This document shows positions 5,545 to 12,762 of a DNA stretch of 14,736 nt, one piece after another. This DNA comes from Candidatus Pacearchaeota archaeon CG10_big_fil_rev_8_21_14_0_10_32_14. GTDB lineage: Archaea; Nanobdellota; Nanobdellia; Pacearchaeales; GW2011-AR1. The number at the start of each line of letters is the position of its first letter. The first letter of the stretch is position 1. The translations under genes and the position numbers were made by a program. The notes beneath the pieces were generated by a model. The model saw only the letters and a program-made list of their open reading frames with translations. It did no database searches and was not told where the DNA came from. The stretch lies in the NCBI GenBank assembly GCA_002763085.1, contig PFCY01000056.1, forward strand, positions 8,507 through 23,242, given 5' to 3'.

Positions 5545-8361
5545 CTATTTTTCATCAATCGCAATCATGCCTTTATTTCCTTTAATGTCAAAGGAGGTTT
5601 TGTTTTTAAATGTTTCCTTCAGCGTGGTGACAATTTTAATGTTTTTTGAATTTGTTCTTTCAGCGACGGCCTTTTTTTGACTTTCAATATAATCTTTCAT
5701 TTTATTATCAGTGATTTCAACATATATGTCGACAATATCGCTTTTATTCAGACCAATTTTTTTTCTGAATGCCTGAATTTGCCGGCTCAATTCTCGGCCG
5801 TAACCTTCTGCTTCAAGCTCAAAATTCATTGTTTGGTCAAATTCGACTAAATTAAATTCAATTTTTTTATCAACCTCAATTTCAATTCCTTTTACATTTA
5901 ATTGATTCTTTATTAGTTCTAAAAATTCTTTATTTATTTCATTTTTTGAAATTATTTTAGCGGATTTTAACGGCCATTTCAGTCCAACTTTTATTTTATC
6001 TCTTTCTGCCAGGCCTCTTTCAACAATTTCCATTACATTTCTCATCTCTTCATCAATTTTTTTATCAATTTTTTTCTTTTCAACTTTTGACCAGTCTGAA
6101 AGATGGATAGATTTCCCAAATTTATCTCTAAAATAAAATTCAGTGATGAATGGACAGATAGGCGAAATTAATTTAAGACAATCCACAACAATATTTTCTA
6201 TAATGTCTTTAACAACTTTTTCACTTTCTCTATCTCTTACAATCTTTATGTATGTTCTAGAAAAATCATTGACTAAAAACTGCTCATAAAGTTCTATAAC
6301 TCCAGAAAAATCATAATTATTATATGCTTTTGTAATTTCTTCGGATGCAAAATTAAATTTTGATAATATCCATTTATCTTCTACTCTAAATTTTCCCTTT
6401 TCACTTCCGCCAAGATTTCCAGTGTATTTTATTACATTTTCAAGGATAGTGAATGTCTGTCGTATCTTTTTGAACTCATTTTCATCAAAAGAAAAATCCT
6501 CTCCTCGAGATATTTTTGCAAAATAATATCTCAAATAATCACGCCCATATTTTTCTATTATCTCTTGAGGTGAAATTATATTTCCGAGAGACTTAGACAT
6601 TTTTTTCTTTCCCAAATCAAGGACCATACCATGCACAAGAATGCTCTCAAATGGCTTTTTTCCGTATCTCATCTGCGATAATATTATCTCTGAATTCCAC
6701 CATCCCCTAACTTGATCTTTTCCTTCTAAATTTAAATCAGCAGGCCAAAACTTTTTGAAAAGTTTATCTTCTCGAGGATAATTCAATGCCGCCCAGCTGG
6801 ATACTCCGCTGTCAAACCAAACATCTAAAACTTCGCTTACTCTTTTCATCTTTCCATCGCATTTTTTACATTTCCAAGTTATTTCATCAATCTCGGGTTT
6901 ATGTATTTCTTTGACTTTCTTTGAAGAAATCTTTTCAAGTTCTTTGACGCTTCCCACAACAACTTTCTCGTCGCAGTCTTTACTATCACACATCCATATT
7001 GGAAGTGGTGTTCCCCAATATCTATTTCGAGAAATCGGCCAATCAGATATTCCTTCAAGCCAAGCTTTCATCCTAAGTTTCATATATTTTGGATGCCAAT
7101 CAACTTTTTCATTTGAGGATATTAACTTTGGCTGAACTTTGTCTATTTTAAAAAACCATTGAGGAATCGAAACCATTAGTAAAGGCGATTTACATCTCCA
7201 ACAAAGCGGATAATCGTGGCTGTAAATATGTTTGTAAACTAAAAAATTATCTTCTTTTAAATCTTCAATTATTTCTTTATCAACCACTCTAGCCTTTTTA
7301 CCTGAATATTTTCCCGTCTCATTTGTAAGAAGACCATTCATAGAAACCGGTGATATTATGTCCAATCCGTTTTCTTTTCCGACTTCATAGTCTTCTTTAC
7401 CATGTCCCGGTGCGCAGTGCACTAATCCGCTCCCTTCTTCCATATTGACATATCTCGACGATAAAACAACCCGATATCCATTCTTCACATTTATTTTAAT
7501 ATTATTTTTAAGTGGGCTTTCATATTTTATTCCATTTAGTTCTTTTCCTTTGAATTCTTTTTTAATAGTAAATCCGGATTCTATTGCGGACATCAATTCA
7601 GAAACTTTTTCTTTTCCCATTATCCAATGCTCACCGTTGCTCAACTCAATCTCAACATAATCTAAATCGGGATTAGCCATGATTCCAGTATTTCCCGGAA
7701 GCGTCCAAGGAGTTGTCGTCCAGATTATCAAGAACTTATTCTTCTCACCTTTAACTGGAAACTTGACATAAACCGCAGTATCATCTTGTTTACTGTATTC
7801 AATTTCATTATATGCAACTGCCGTCTCACACCGAGAACAAATATGGACAGGATACTTTCCTAAATAAAGAAGTTTATCTTCGTGAGCTTTTTTGAAAGTG
7901 TCCCAAATGGTTTCAATATATTCTTGATCAAGTGTCAAATAAGGATTATCAAAATCCATCCAAACTCCAAGATTAATGAATTCAGAGTTCATTATTCCAA
8001 TATGTTGCGTTGCGTAAGTTTTACATTTCTCTATAAATTTCTTGACACCATAAGTTTCAATATCTTTTTTTGTTTTACTTCCTATCTCTTTTTCAATTTG
8101 AAATTCGATCGGAACGCCATGAGTATCATATCCCGGCCTGTCAAAAACGTCGAATCCCTGTTGCCGTCTGCTTCTCATTGCAATGTCCTTAAGTATTTTA
8201 TTTAATGCAGTCCCCATATGAATATGACCCGTGGCGTAAGGCGGCCCGTCCATCATGTAAAACTTTTTCCCTTTAGAATTCTTGACCTTAGCTTTGTTAT
8301 ACACTTTATTTTCTTTCCAATATTTAAGAATTTCAGCTTCGTTTATTTTAAAATCATACAT
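5545..8361 (-). CDS. ileS: Isoleucyl-tRNA synthetase
   Basis: Class Ia synthetase of 938 residues that charges tRNA-Ile and edits misactivated valine. Features in order: DGPPYATGHIHMGTALNK (38-55) with HMGT in the place of HIGH, as is usual for archaeal IleRS; a CSRC pair (175-178); the editing domain with WTTTPWTLPGNTG (214-226) and GSGLVHCAPGHGKEDY (310-325), whose aspartate is the editing residue; CWRC (387-390); further cysteine pairs at 458/463 and 498/501 that probably bind zinc; VWFDSGVSSW (514-523); KMSKS at 587-591; and a C-terminal anticodon-binding region from about 650. All expected signatures are intact. It ends with TAG. The ATG at 8359-8361 has a TATA-like TTTTTTAATGG about 25 bases upstream. 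Confidence 0.97.
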   Translation of the reverse strand: MYDFKINEAEILKYWKENKVYNKAKVKNSKGKKFYMMDGPPYATGHIHMGTALNKILKDIAMRSRRQQGFDVFDRPGYDTHGVPIEFQIEKEIGSKTKKDIETYGVKKFIEKCKTYATQHIGIMNSEFINLGVWMDFDNPYLTLDQEYIETIWDTFKKAHEDKLLYLGKYPVHICSRCETAVAYNEIEYSKQDDTAVYVKFPVKGEKNKFLIIWTTTPWTLPGNTGIMANPDLDYVEIELSNGEHWIMGKEKVSELMSAIESGFTIKKEFKGKELNGIKYESPLKNNIKINVKNGYRVVLSSRYVNMEEGSGLVHCAPGHGKEDYEVGKENGLDIISPVSMNGLLTNETGKYSGKKARVVDKEIIEDLKEDNFLVYKHIYSHDYPLCWRCKSPLLMVSIPQWFFKIDKVQPKLISSNEKVDWHPKYMKLRMKAWLEGISDWPISRNRYWGTPLPIWMCDSKDCDEKVVVGSVKELEKISSKKVKEIHKPEIDEITWKCKKCDGKMKRVSEVLDVWFDSGVSSWAALNYPREDKLFKKFWPADLNLEGKDQVRGWWNSEIILSQMRYGKKPFESILVHGMVLDLGKKKMSKSLGNIISPQEIIEKYGRDYLRYYFAKISRGEDFSFDENEFKKIRQTFTILENVIKYTGNLGGSEKGKFRVEDKWILSKFNFASEEITKAYNNYDFSGVIELYEQFLVNDFSRTYIKIVRDRESEKVVKDIIENIVVDCLKLISPICPFITEFYFRDKFGKSIHLSDWSKVEKKKIDKKIDEEMRNVMEIVERGLAERDKIKVGLKWPLKSAKIISKNEINKEFLELIKNQLNVKGIEIEVDKKIEFNLVEFDQTMNFELEAEGYGRELSRQIQAFRKKIGLNKSDIVDIYVEITDNKMKDYIESQKKAVAERTNSKNIKIVTTLKETFKNKTSFDIKGNKGMIAIDEK

Positions 8362-8379
8362 AAGATAGAGAAATTTAGG

Positions 8380-8392
8380 CCATTAAAAAAGG
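8380..8392 (-). promoter_or_regulatory. TATA-like box for ileS
   Basis: CCTTTTTTAATGG on the minus strand, about 25 bases before the ATG. It shares an 86-base divergent spacer with the histidine phosphatase promoter. Confidence 0.35.
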
Positions 8393-8416
8393 TTTTGATT
8401 GATATTAACTTCAATA

Positions 8417-8427
8417 ATTCTTAAAAA
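8417..8427 (+). promoter_or_regulatory. TATA-like box for the histidine phosphatase
   Basis: ATTCTTAAAAA, about 25 bases before the ATG at 8448. The promoter looks intact although the coding frame is interrupted. Confidence 0.35.
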
Positions 8428-8447
8428 CCCCCCTTTATCTCAAATTT

Positions 8448-9104
8448 ATGTCAATACAATTATATCTATTCCGACACGGAGAAACTAATCATAATCAATC
8501 CTGAAAAAAGATACAGGGTAGAGCGGACAATATAGAATTAAATGAGCGAGGTGAAAATCAAAGTTATCTTCTTGGTGATAGACTTGAAGAAGAAGGTATA
8601 TCATTTCATAAAGTATTCTCTTCTCCGGCAGTTAGATGCTCGATGACTGCAGAAAAAGTTTGCGGAATTATTAATTATCCTATTGAAGAGATTATTTATC
8701 TCAATGATCTGCACGAATTATCTCAAGGAGAGTGGGAAGGAAGAAACAGAAATGAAATTTATACAGCAGATTTAATACGCCGTATTGAAGAAAATCCTTG
8801 GGCGTTTAAGGCTCCGGGAGGTGAATCTCTTGAAGACGGAGCAAAAAGGATGGTAAATGTATTTGATAGATATATTCTCCTTGGCGAACATGACGAGAAA
8901 AATATTGGGGTCGTCGGTCACGGACTTGCGTTTAAATATTATCTTACAGAAATAACTCGATCCAATCCAGCTATAACAACAAACATTACAATAGATAATT
9001 GTTCAATTACGCAATTAGAATACAATACGAAACGACCACGGCAGCCTTGGAAATTTGTAAAGACGAACGAAAATGCCCATGTGATGAGAGTCGGATATTC
9101 TTAA
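8448..9104 (+). pseudogene. Histidine phosphatase (phosphoglycerate mutase-like) with one in-frame TGA
   Basis: Reading from the ATG at 8448 gives 218 codons of a histidine phosphatase superfamily protein, broken only by TGA at codon 19 (8502-8504). The catalytic residues lie on both sides in one frame: RHGE with R9 and H10, then, past the stop, R63 in SSPAVR, E90 in LHELSQGEWEG and the second histidine H158 in VGHG. A start at the internal ATG at 8643 would give 153 residues lacking the phospho-accepting histidine, so it would not be an enzyme of this family. The codon after SQN-type residues is usually a basic or variable residue, so one C-to-T change in CGA would explain it. TGA is a normal stop in argS and several other genes here. 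A recent nonsense mutation or a consensus error is most likely. Confidence 0.8.
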
Positions 9105-9123
9105 AGAAGGTAGATTGATTTTT

Positions 9124-9495
9124 TTATTGAATTACTCTATCTACAATAACAAGACGAAAATCTTTTTCTTTTTTAATTTGATCAGTTATTTCTTGTGGAA
9201 GCTCGTTCTTATTAATTCTTGAACTTATTCTCGAATAATTTAACATTGAGAGATCATCATAGAGTCCTTTTTCTTTTAAGATTCCAATTAAAGTGTCTTT
9301 ATTATCGGGATAAATTATTTTTGTATACTCTCTTAGAATACAATTTTTATATGTTCCCTTCAAAATATTTTTATTTTCCTTTCTTGAGAGATCAATAATT
9401 CTTGATTTTATATCTTCGATTTTTTTCTCAATATCTCTTTGAGCTTTTTGGAGAGTAAAGATCTCGTCAACTAGTTTTTGCTCTTCGCTTTCCAT
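9124..9495 (-). CDS. Coiled-coil protein, last gene of the overlapping trio
   Basis: Not recognised. The 123 residues start with a charged heptad-like helix (about 1-43, MESEEQKLVDEIFTLQKAQR onward), typical of a coiled coil, followed by a small mixed domain: a strand pair (GTYKNCILREYTKIIYP, 47-63), a helix (KDTLIGILKEKGLYDDLS), then NYSRISSRI and a final RLVIVDR. Proteins with a coil followed by a short YP...LKEKGL...YSR-type segment are known to me as uncharacterised DPANN or phage-like proteins. Its first 29 bases overlap the end of the PRiA4_ORF3-like gene in another frame, so translation is probably coupled. No Shine-Dalgarno is visible. Confidence 0.6.
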   Translation of the reverse strand: MESEEQKLVDEIFTLQKAQRDIEKKIEDIKSRIIDLSRKENKNILKGTYKNCILREYTKIIYPDNKDTLIGILKEKGLYDDLSMLNYSRISSRINKNELPQEITDQIKKEKDFRLVIVDRVIQ

Positions 9496-10087
9496 TTTTT
9501 AAAAAGGATAAATCTAATTTAATGATATCTTGTACCTCAATGGCAAATTTATATCTATTTCCAGAATCATACAAAAATGAAAATTTATCTCCTATTTTTA
9601 ATCCTCCTGCGGAAATTGCAGCCCCAATTTTTATATCATCTAAAGCATCAATATATTCTTTCCATTCGTCAGTCTCTGGTCCATATTTATACTTCCCAAT
9701 TTTAAACTCATAAAGATGCATTGGTTCCATATCAAAATCATTTTGTATCATTCTTGAAAATTCATCCAAAGTAAATTCTCCGTTTATCAAAAATTCTCTC
9801 TTTTTACCTCTAAGTGTAGCCTTCAATTTGAAAGCTTTATCCTTAAATCTAGCTTTTTTGAAGTCTTGTAATATCTTCCGATTATTTTCTCTATCAATAA
9901 TCTTTAAAACCCGATCATAACTAAGAAATTCAAAAAACTTATTTCTATTTCTATTATTAAAATCTTTTTTTAAATCTTGAATAAGAAATTTTGCAAATTT
10001 ATCATTTGTCCGACTCTCTAGTTGTTTCAACATTTCATTTGTCAATTCAAAATCTTCAGATGTAATCATATTCCTTCTTAATATCAT
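9467..10087 (-). CDS. PRiA4_ORF3-like (plasmid pRiA4b ORF-3-like) protein
   Basis: The 206 residues have an N-terminal helical region of about 80 residues and a C-terminal domain (about 85-190) that resembles the pRiA4b ORF-3-like domain: FTLDEFSRMIQNDFDMEPMH (105-124), then LYEFKIGKYKYG (125-136), then KIGDKFSFLYDSGNRYKFAI (164-183). The family usually has a YDFGD motif where this protein has YDSGN, so two acidic or aromatic positions are changed. The biochemical role of the family is unknown; members occur on plasmids, near mobile elements and in chromosomes. The gene overlaps its upstream neighbour by 32 bases if the first ATG is used, or 14 from the ATG at 10069. Stop is TGA, inside the coiled-coil gene. 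Confidence 0.7.
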   Translation of the reverse strand: MILRRNMITSEDFELTNEMLKQLESRTNDKFAKFLIQDLKKDFNNRNRNKFFEFLSYDRVLKIIDRENNRKILQDFKKARFKDKAFKLKATLRGKKREFLINGEFTLDEFSRMIQNDFDMEPMHLYEFKIGKYKYGPETDEWKEYIDALDDIKIGAAISAGGLKIGDKFSFLYDSGNRYKFAIEVQDIIKLDLSFLKNGKRRAKTS

Positions 10088-10724
10088 TTAGTTCATCATC
10101 TTTTAAAATACCTTTAAATTTTTCGCATAAAAATAAATATTGGGTTTTATCTTTTCTTTCAATAGCCAAACTCAATAAAAAATAGACCATATCTTGTTTA
10201 TCATAATCTTTTTTAGTCATACCTTCTGCTTCAGATAATATCTTCTCTTTAAGTTCAGTCAATTTTTCTTTGTCTAATTCACCTATAAGAATCTCTATAT
10301 CTGACTCAAATCCATAATCCCCCATGTGAGCCGCATAAGAAGAGACTCTTTGGGCAAGTTCATCCATATCGCAGGTTTTAACAAGAGATAAAAAATAATT
10401 TCTTATTATTTTATCAAAATCGTCTGTAATTTTTGCAAGCAAATCCTCATATCCAAAATCAGCATCGTCCTTTCCAAGAGAAGCGTCAAACAAAAATAAA
10501 ATTAATTTATGGTAACATATTTTACATTCTTCATATTCCTTATTATCAAATTTATCCCGCAGAATCCTAAAATATTGTTTTATGATTTTTAATCCTTCAG
10601 AATTGAACTTATAGTCCCATGAAAATGCTCCTTTCCTGGCATCGGATATAAATTTATCAATATCTTCAAGAAGTGTTTTTTCCGTGAGATGATAATGATA
10701 TTTTACTGTCTTTGTTAATTTCAT
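10056..10724 (-). CDS. Helical protein of unknown function, first gene of the overlapping trio
   Basis: From the ATG at 10722-10724 the protein has 222 residues; in-frame sequence to a TTG at 10829 exists but contains no earlier ATG, and TATA-like TTAAATATAT (10749-10758) sits about 30 bases before the chosen start. The sequence is almost all helix with short motifs such as DFDKIIRNYFLSLVKTCDMD and MGDYGFESDIEILIGELD, which suggests a TPR-like or helical-repeat scaffold rather than an enzyme. No catalytic motif, signal peptide or membrane segment. The C-terminus overlaps the PRiA4_ORF3-like gene. I do not recognise the family. Confidence 0.62.
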   Translation of the reverse strand: MKLTKTVKYHYHLTEKTLLEDIDKFISDARKGAFSWDYKFNSEGLKIIKQYFRILRDKFDNKEYEECKICYHKLILFLFDASLGKDDADFGYEDLLAKITDDFDKIIRNYFLSLVKTCDMDELAQRVSSYAAHMGDYGFESDIEILIGELDKEKLTELKEKILSEAEGMTKKDYDKQDMVYFLLSLAIERKDKTQYLFLCEKFKGILKDDELNDIKKEYDYI

Positions 10725-10748
10725 TGATATATAGAATAATTCGAAATT

Positions 10749-10758
10749 AATATATTTA
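10749..10758 (-). promoter_or_regulatory. TATA-like box for the overlapping trio
   Basis: TTAAATATAT region on the minus strand, about 30 bases before the ATG at 10724. It is the only likely promoter for all three genes to 9124. Confidence 0.35.
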
Positions 10759-10877
10759 ACTATGATTCTAACAGACTTAAATAATTCCTCAAAATTGTTT
10801 GTTGTTATATTCGGGAGACTTAAAGACAAAAAGAAAATATTTTAGTCTCACGTTATATTTATTTTTTTGATTGTATA

Positions 10878-11387
10878 TCACAACCTTGATAGTAAATCTT
10901 TTACTCTTTGGTTTACATCAGCCGGTTTTATTATCTCTAGTTTATATCCGAGCGATTCATATATTCTTTTAATCTTATTTTCTAGCTTTATGGCTTGTTT
11001 AAAATTCTCTTTTCTTATTTTGTTCTTTTCTGTTGTTCCAAGATTCTCTATAAAAAATATTTTGTTATATCTTTTTATAGCATTTTTTATTAATCTCGCA
11101 GCATGACTTGAAGATTTAATATATGCAAGTCCGTCTGGAATTCCTCTGTCTATGAAAACCCTTTCTATATTTTTAGGTATGTTTTTCTCTCTTTGAATTT
11201 GGAGTTTTAAAATTTTTTCTTGAAAATTATTTTTTGTCCAAGGTTTAAGAGTACCTTTTGCTTGTTCCAATCTTATAACATCTTCCGCCGACTCTTTAAT
11301 TATATATTCTCCAAGTCTTTCCAGTTCTAAAATTAAGGAACTCTTTCCACATCCAGGTCCTCCAATAAGCAATATTCTTTTTGTCAT
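10878..11387 (-). CDS. P-loop ATPase/kinase, AAA_28-like
   Basis: A compact 169-residue P-loop protein. Walker A is GGPGCGKSS (9-17), followed by a helix and the KESAEDVI segment (31-38), then PW...F...LQ..RE (49-67) and a Walker B-like RVFIDRGIPDG (76-86), where the DRG pair is typical of nucleoside- or nucleotide-kinase-like members such as the AAA_28/NadR kinase group. A lid-like basic helix follows (about 115-135). Substrate cannot be assigned. Unlike most genes here it has a strong Shine-Dalgarno, GGGAGG (11393-11398), 5 bases before the ATG at 11385-11387, so its transcript probably has a leader. It is separated from the trio downstream by about 150 bases. Confidence 0.75.
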   Translation of the reverse strand: MTKRILLIGGPGCGKSSLILELERLGEYIIKESAEDVIRLEQAKGTLKPWTKNNFQEKILKLQIQREKNIPKNIERVFIDRGIPDGLAYIKSSSHAARLIKNAIKRYNKIFFIENLGTTEKNKIRKENFKQAIKLENKIKRIYESLGYKLEIIKPADVNQRVKDLLSRL

Positions 11388-11392
11388 TTTTT

Positions 11393-11398
11393 CCTCCC
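11393..11398 (-). promoter_or_regulatory. Shine-Dalgarno of the P-loop ATPase gene
   Basis: GGGAGG on the minus strand, 5 bases before the ATG. It fixes the start and is one of the few clear ribosome binding sites in the window. Confidence 0.6.
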
Positions 11399-11480
11399 GC
11401 TTTCGCTTTTATTTAGTTGAAATAAAATAGAAATTATTGTATATTAATATATGTTGTTGGAATAACCACAACACAATATT

Positions 11481-11494
11481 ATATATTAAATTTA
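11481..11494 (+). promoter_or_regulatory. TATA-like region before the leader ORF
   Basis: ATATATTAAATTTA, centred about 23 bases before the ATG at 11510. Imperfect inverted GTTGTTGG (11453-11460) and CCACAAC (11466-11472) lie just upstream and could bind a regulator. Confidence 0.35.
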
Positions 11495-11509
11495 TTACTC
11501 TTTTTCAGA

Positions 11510-11602
11510 ATGAAATCACAAATCACAACAAAAACGAGAAGATCACGAATCACCTTGCATAGCAAGGAGGAAATAGAAATGAAATGGGGTGAAAGAGAAT
11601 GA
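11510..11602 (+). CDS. Possible 30-residue leader peptide ORF
   Basis: A short ORF (30 residues, basic in its first half with KTRRSR, acidic later) starts at ATG 11510, where a leaderless transcript from the TATA-like region would begin. Its TGA stop overlaps the start of the next gene as ATGA at 11599-11602. Within it lie a hairpin, a full Shine-Dalgarno sequence (AAGGAGG) and an in-frame internal ATG (11579). This arrangement suits a leader that controls translation of the following gene, but the ORF is too short to prove coding and may simply be 5' UTR. Confidence 0.35.
   Translation: MKSQITTKTRRSRITLHSKEEIEMKWGERE
11553..11570 (+). promoter_or_regulatory. Hairpin overlapping a Shine-Dalgarno sequence
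   Basis: CCTTGC (11553-11558) and GCAAGG (11562-11567) form a perfect 6-bp stem with loop ATA. The right arm contains the start of AAGGAGG (11564-11570), which lies 8 bases before an ATG at 11579. Folding would hide most of the ribosome binding site. A second site, GGGGTGA (11586-11592), lies 6 bases before the ATG at 11599. Confidence 0.5.
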
Positions 11603-11967
11603 ACATAAATGAAACATTATGGTTGAAAGAAGCTAAAGGAAAAGAAAATCTTGTGATTGATTCTTCAGGTAGCTTCGTCGAAAAAATGCCGTTCTTCACA
11701 CCCCATTTCATAAAAGGTCTTGAAAAGAACAAGATAAAAGTCCGGCATCTTGTTCAAAAAAATAAGAATATCCACCCAAGTAAAACTACAAACGTAAGAT
11801 ATTTTAATGGCGAAATAAAAGAAACTCCTCTCGCGACAAATATTTACGGAAATAAGATTGCATTGATTCTGTGGATTGATGTTCCAGAAGCGGTCGTTAT
11901 AGAAAATAAAGCAGTAGATTCTTATAGAGATTATTTTGAAATTTTATGGAATCAGGCAAAGAAATAA
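11599..11967 (+). CDS. Stand-alone TrmB-type effector domain without HTH
   Basis: The 122 residues match the C-terminal sensing domain found in DPANN TrmB-like regulators: LWLKEAKGKENLVIDSSGSF (7-26), MPFFTPHFIKGLEKNKIKVR (29-48), SKTTNVRYF, then TNIYGNKIALILW and VVIENKAVDSYRDYFEILW near the end. The order of strands and helices parallels the C-terminal half of the full-length regulator at 4631-5446. The N-terminal winged HTH is absent: the sequence upstream in this frame and the leader ORF do not encode one. It may be a ligand-binding partner, an anti-regulator, or the remnant of a truncated regulator. GGGGTGA six bases before the ATG supports translation. Its stop is 1 base from the convergent dphB stop. 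Confidence 0.72.
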   Translation: MNINETLWLKEAKGKENLVIDSSGSFVEKMPFFTPHFIKGLEKNKIKVRHLVQKNKNIHPSKTTNVRYFNGEIKETPLATNIYGNKIALILWIDVPEAVVIENKAVDSYRDYFEILWNQAKK

Positions 11968-11968
11968 T

Positions 11969-12712
11969 TCAAAACCTTTTCAAGATATCTTCTTCAACTT
12001 GATTGAGAGTATCAGACGGAATTACAAAACAATATGGAGATTTAATATCAGTATCCAAACTATCTTTATCTTTCTTATATTCTTTAAATGATTTGCAGAG
12101 AATGCTGCTTTGCTTTGTACCGATCTTCGAACAGACAAGCATCCTTGGAATCTCAAGTTTTTTGCTTTTCATCGCTTTTTCAAGTTGATCTAGTGCTTTG
12201 CTGAATGAAAGACCAATATCTATCAAGATTAAAGTATGCGCATCAATGCTTTGATTTTTCACAACAACATCTATAAAACTATCTGGAGTAAAATTCTTCT
12301 CAGGATCCCATTTTGGCATGCTGGTTGTCATTCCAAATTTATATAATGAAAGACCAGTTTCAGCGATTCCGTCAAAAATAGAAGCGCCTTGAATGACTCT
12401 ATACGGAATTTTTTTCTTTCTTATTTCTTCAATGATAGTGATATGCGTTGTTGCAGAAAGCGGGGCCCCATAAACTAAAAGCGCAATATTCATCTCTCTT
12501 GCCTCAACAATAATCTTTCCAAGTTGGTTCTCAACAAAATCTCTATCTACAATTTTGACTTTTTTCATTATCTTTTCTTCAAGTTTTTCCACTTTATATG
12601 GGAAATCAACAGTATAACCTTCTAAGTATATCTTTCTAGAATTTTTTATTGCGTTGAACGCTTCGAAAGAAAACCCCTCTTCATTCAGTCCAAGGCCGAT
12701 TAAATATAACAT
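11969..12712 (-). CDS. dphB: Diphthine synthase
   Basis: SAM-dependent methyltransferase of the tetrapyrrole-methylase fold that trimethylates the modified histidine of elongation factor 2 in diphthamide synthesis. The start at ATG 12710-12712 (247 residues) gives the family's usual N-terminus, MLYLIGLGL; a longer in-frame start would add 19 hydrophobic residues and overlap the divergent gene. Motifs: YLEGYT (29-34), VYGAPLSATTH (80-90), VIQGASIF (106-113), TGLSLYKFGMTTSMPKW (119-135) and HTLILIDI (159-166). Two departures: the usual GLGLGDE is GLGLNEE, and the aspartate of the fold's GDP motif is alanine (A83). Length and order of motifs are otherwise normal. It ends with TGA. Confidence 0.9.
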   Translation of the reverse strand: MLYLIGLGLNEEGFSFEAFNAIKNSRKIYLEGYTVDFPYKVEKLEEKIMKKVKIVDRDFVENQLGKIIVEAREMNIALLVYGAPLSATTHITIIEEIRKKKIPYRVIQGASIFDGIAETGLSLYKFGMTTSMPKWDPEKNFTPDSFIDVVVKNQSIDAHTLILIDIGLSFSKALDQLEKAMKSKKLEIPRMLVCSKIGTKQSSILCKSFKEYKKDKDSLDTDIKSPYCFVIPSDTLNQVEEDILKRF

Positions 12713-12730
12713 GTATATTCCATAAAAAAT

Positions 12731-12744
12731 AACTATATAAAACT
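12731..12744. promoter_or_regulatory. Shared TATA box of a divergent gene pair
   Basis: AACTATATAAAACT lies in the 50-base spacer between the two start codons. The palindromic TATATA (12734-12739) is about 24 bases before the dphB ATG (12712, minus) and about 27 before the 12763 ATG (plus), both at the archaeal TATA distance for a leaderless transcript. One box may serve both directions. Confidence 0.55.
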
Positions 12745-12762
12745 TTATCGACAAAGTTCTCA

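Noticed and set aside
8502..8504. TGA read as tryptophan or selenocysteine by a general code change
   Set aside because: TGA ends argS exactly where the family ends and also ends dphB and two genes of the trio. No SECIS-like hairpin was seen beside the codon. A local suppression event cannot be excluded.
8643..9104. A 153-residue protein starting at the internal ATG of the histidine phosphatase
   Set aside because: It lacks the RHG catalytic histidine, has no promoter or ribosome binding site of its own, and the upstream in-frame sequence clearly encodes the missing N-terminus.
9124..10829. Insertion sequence or integrated element around the PRiA4_ORF3-like gene
   Set aside because: No transposase, integrase, terminal inverted repeats or target duplications were found at the edges.
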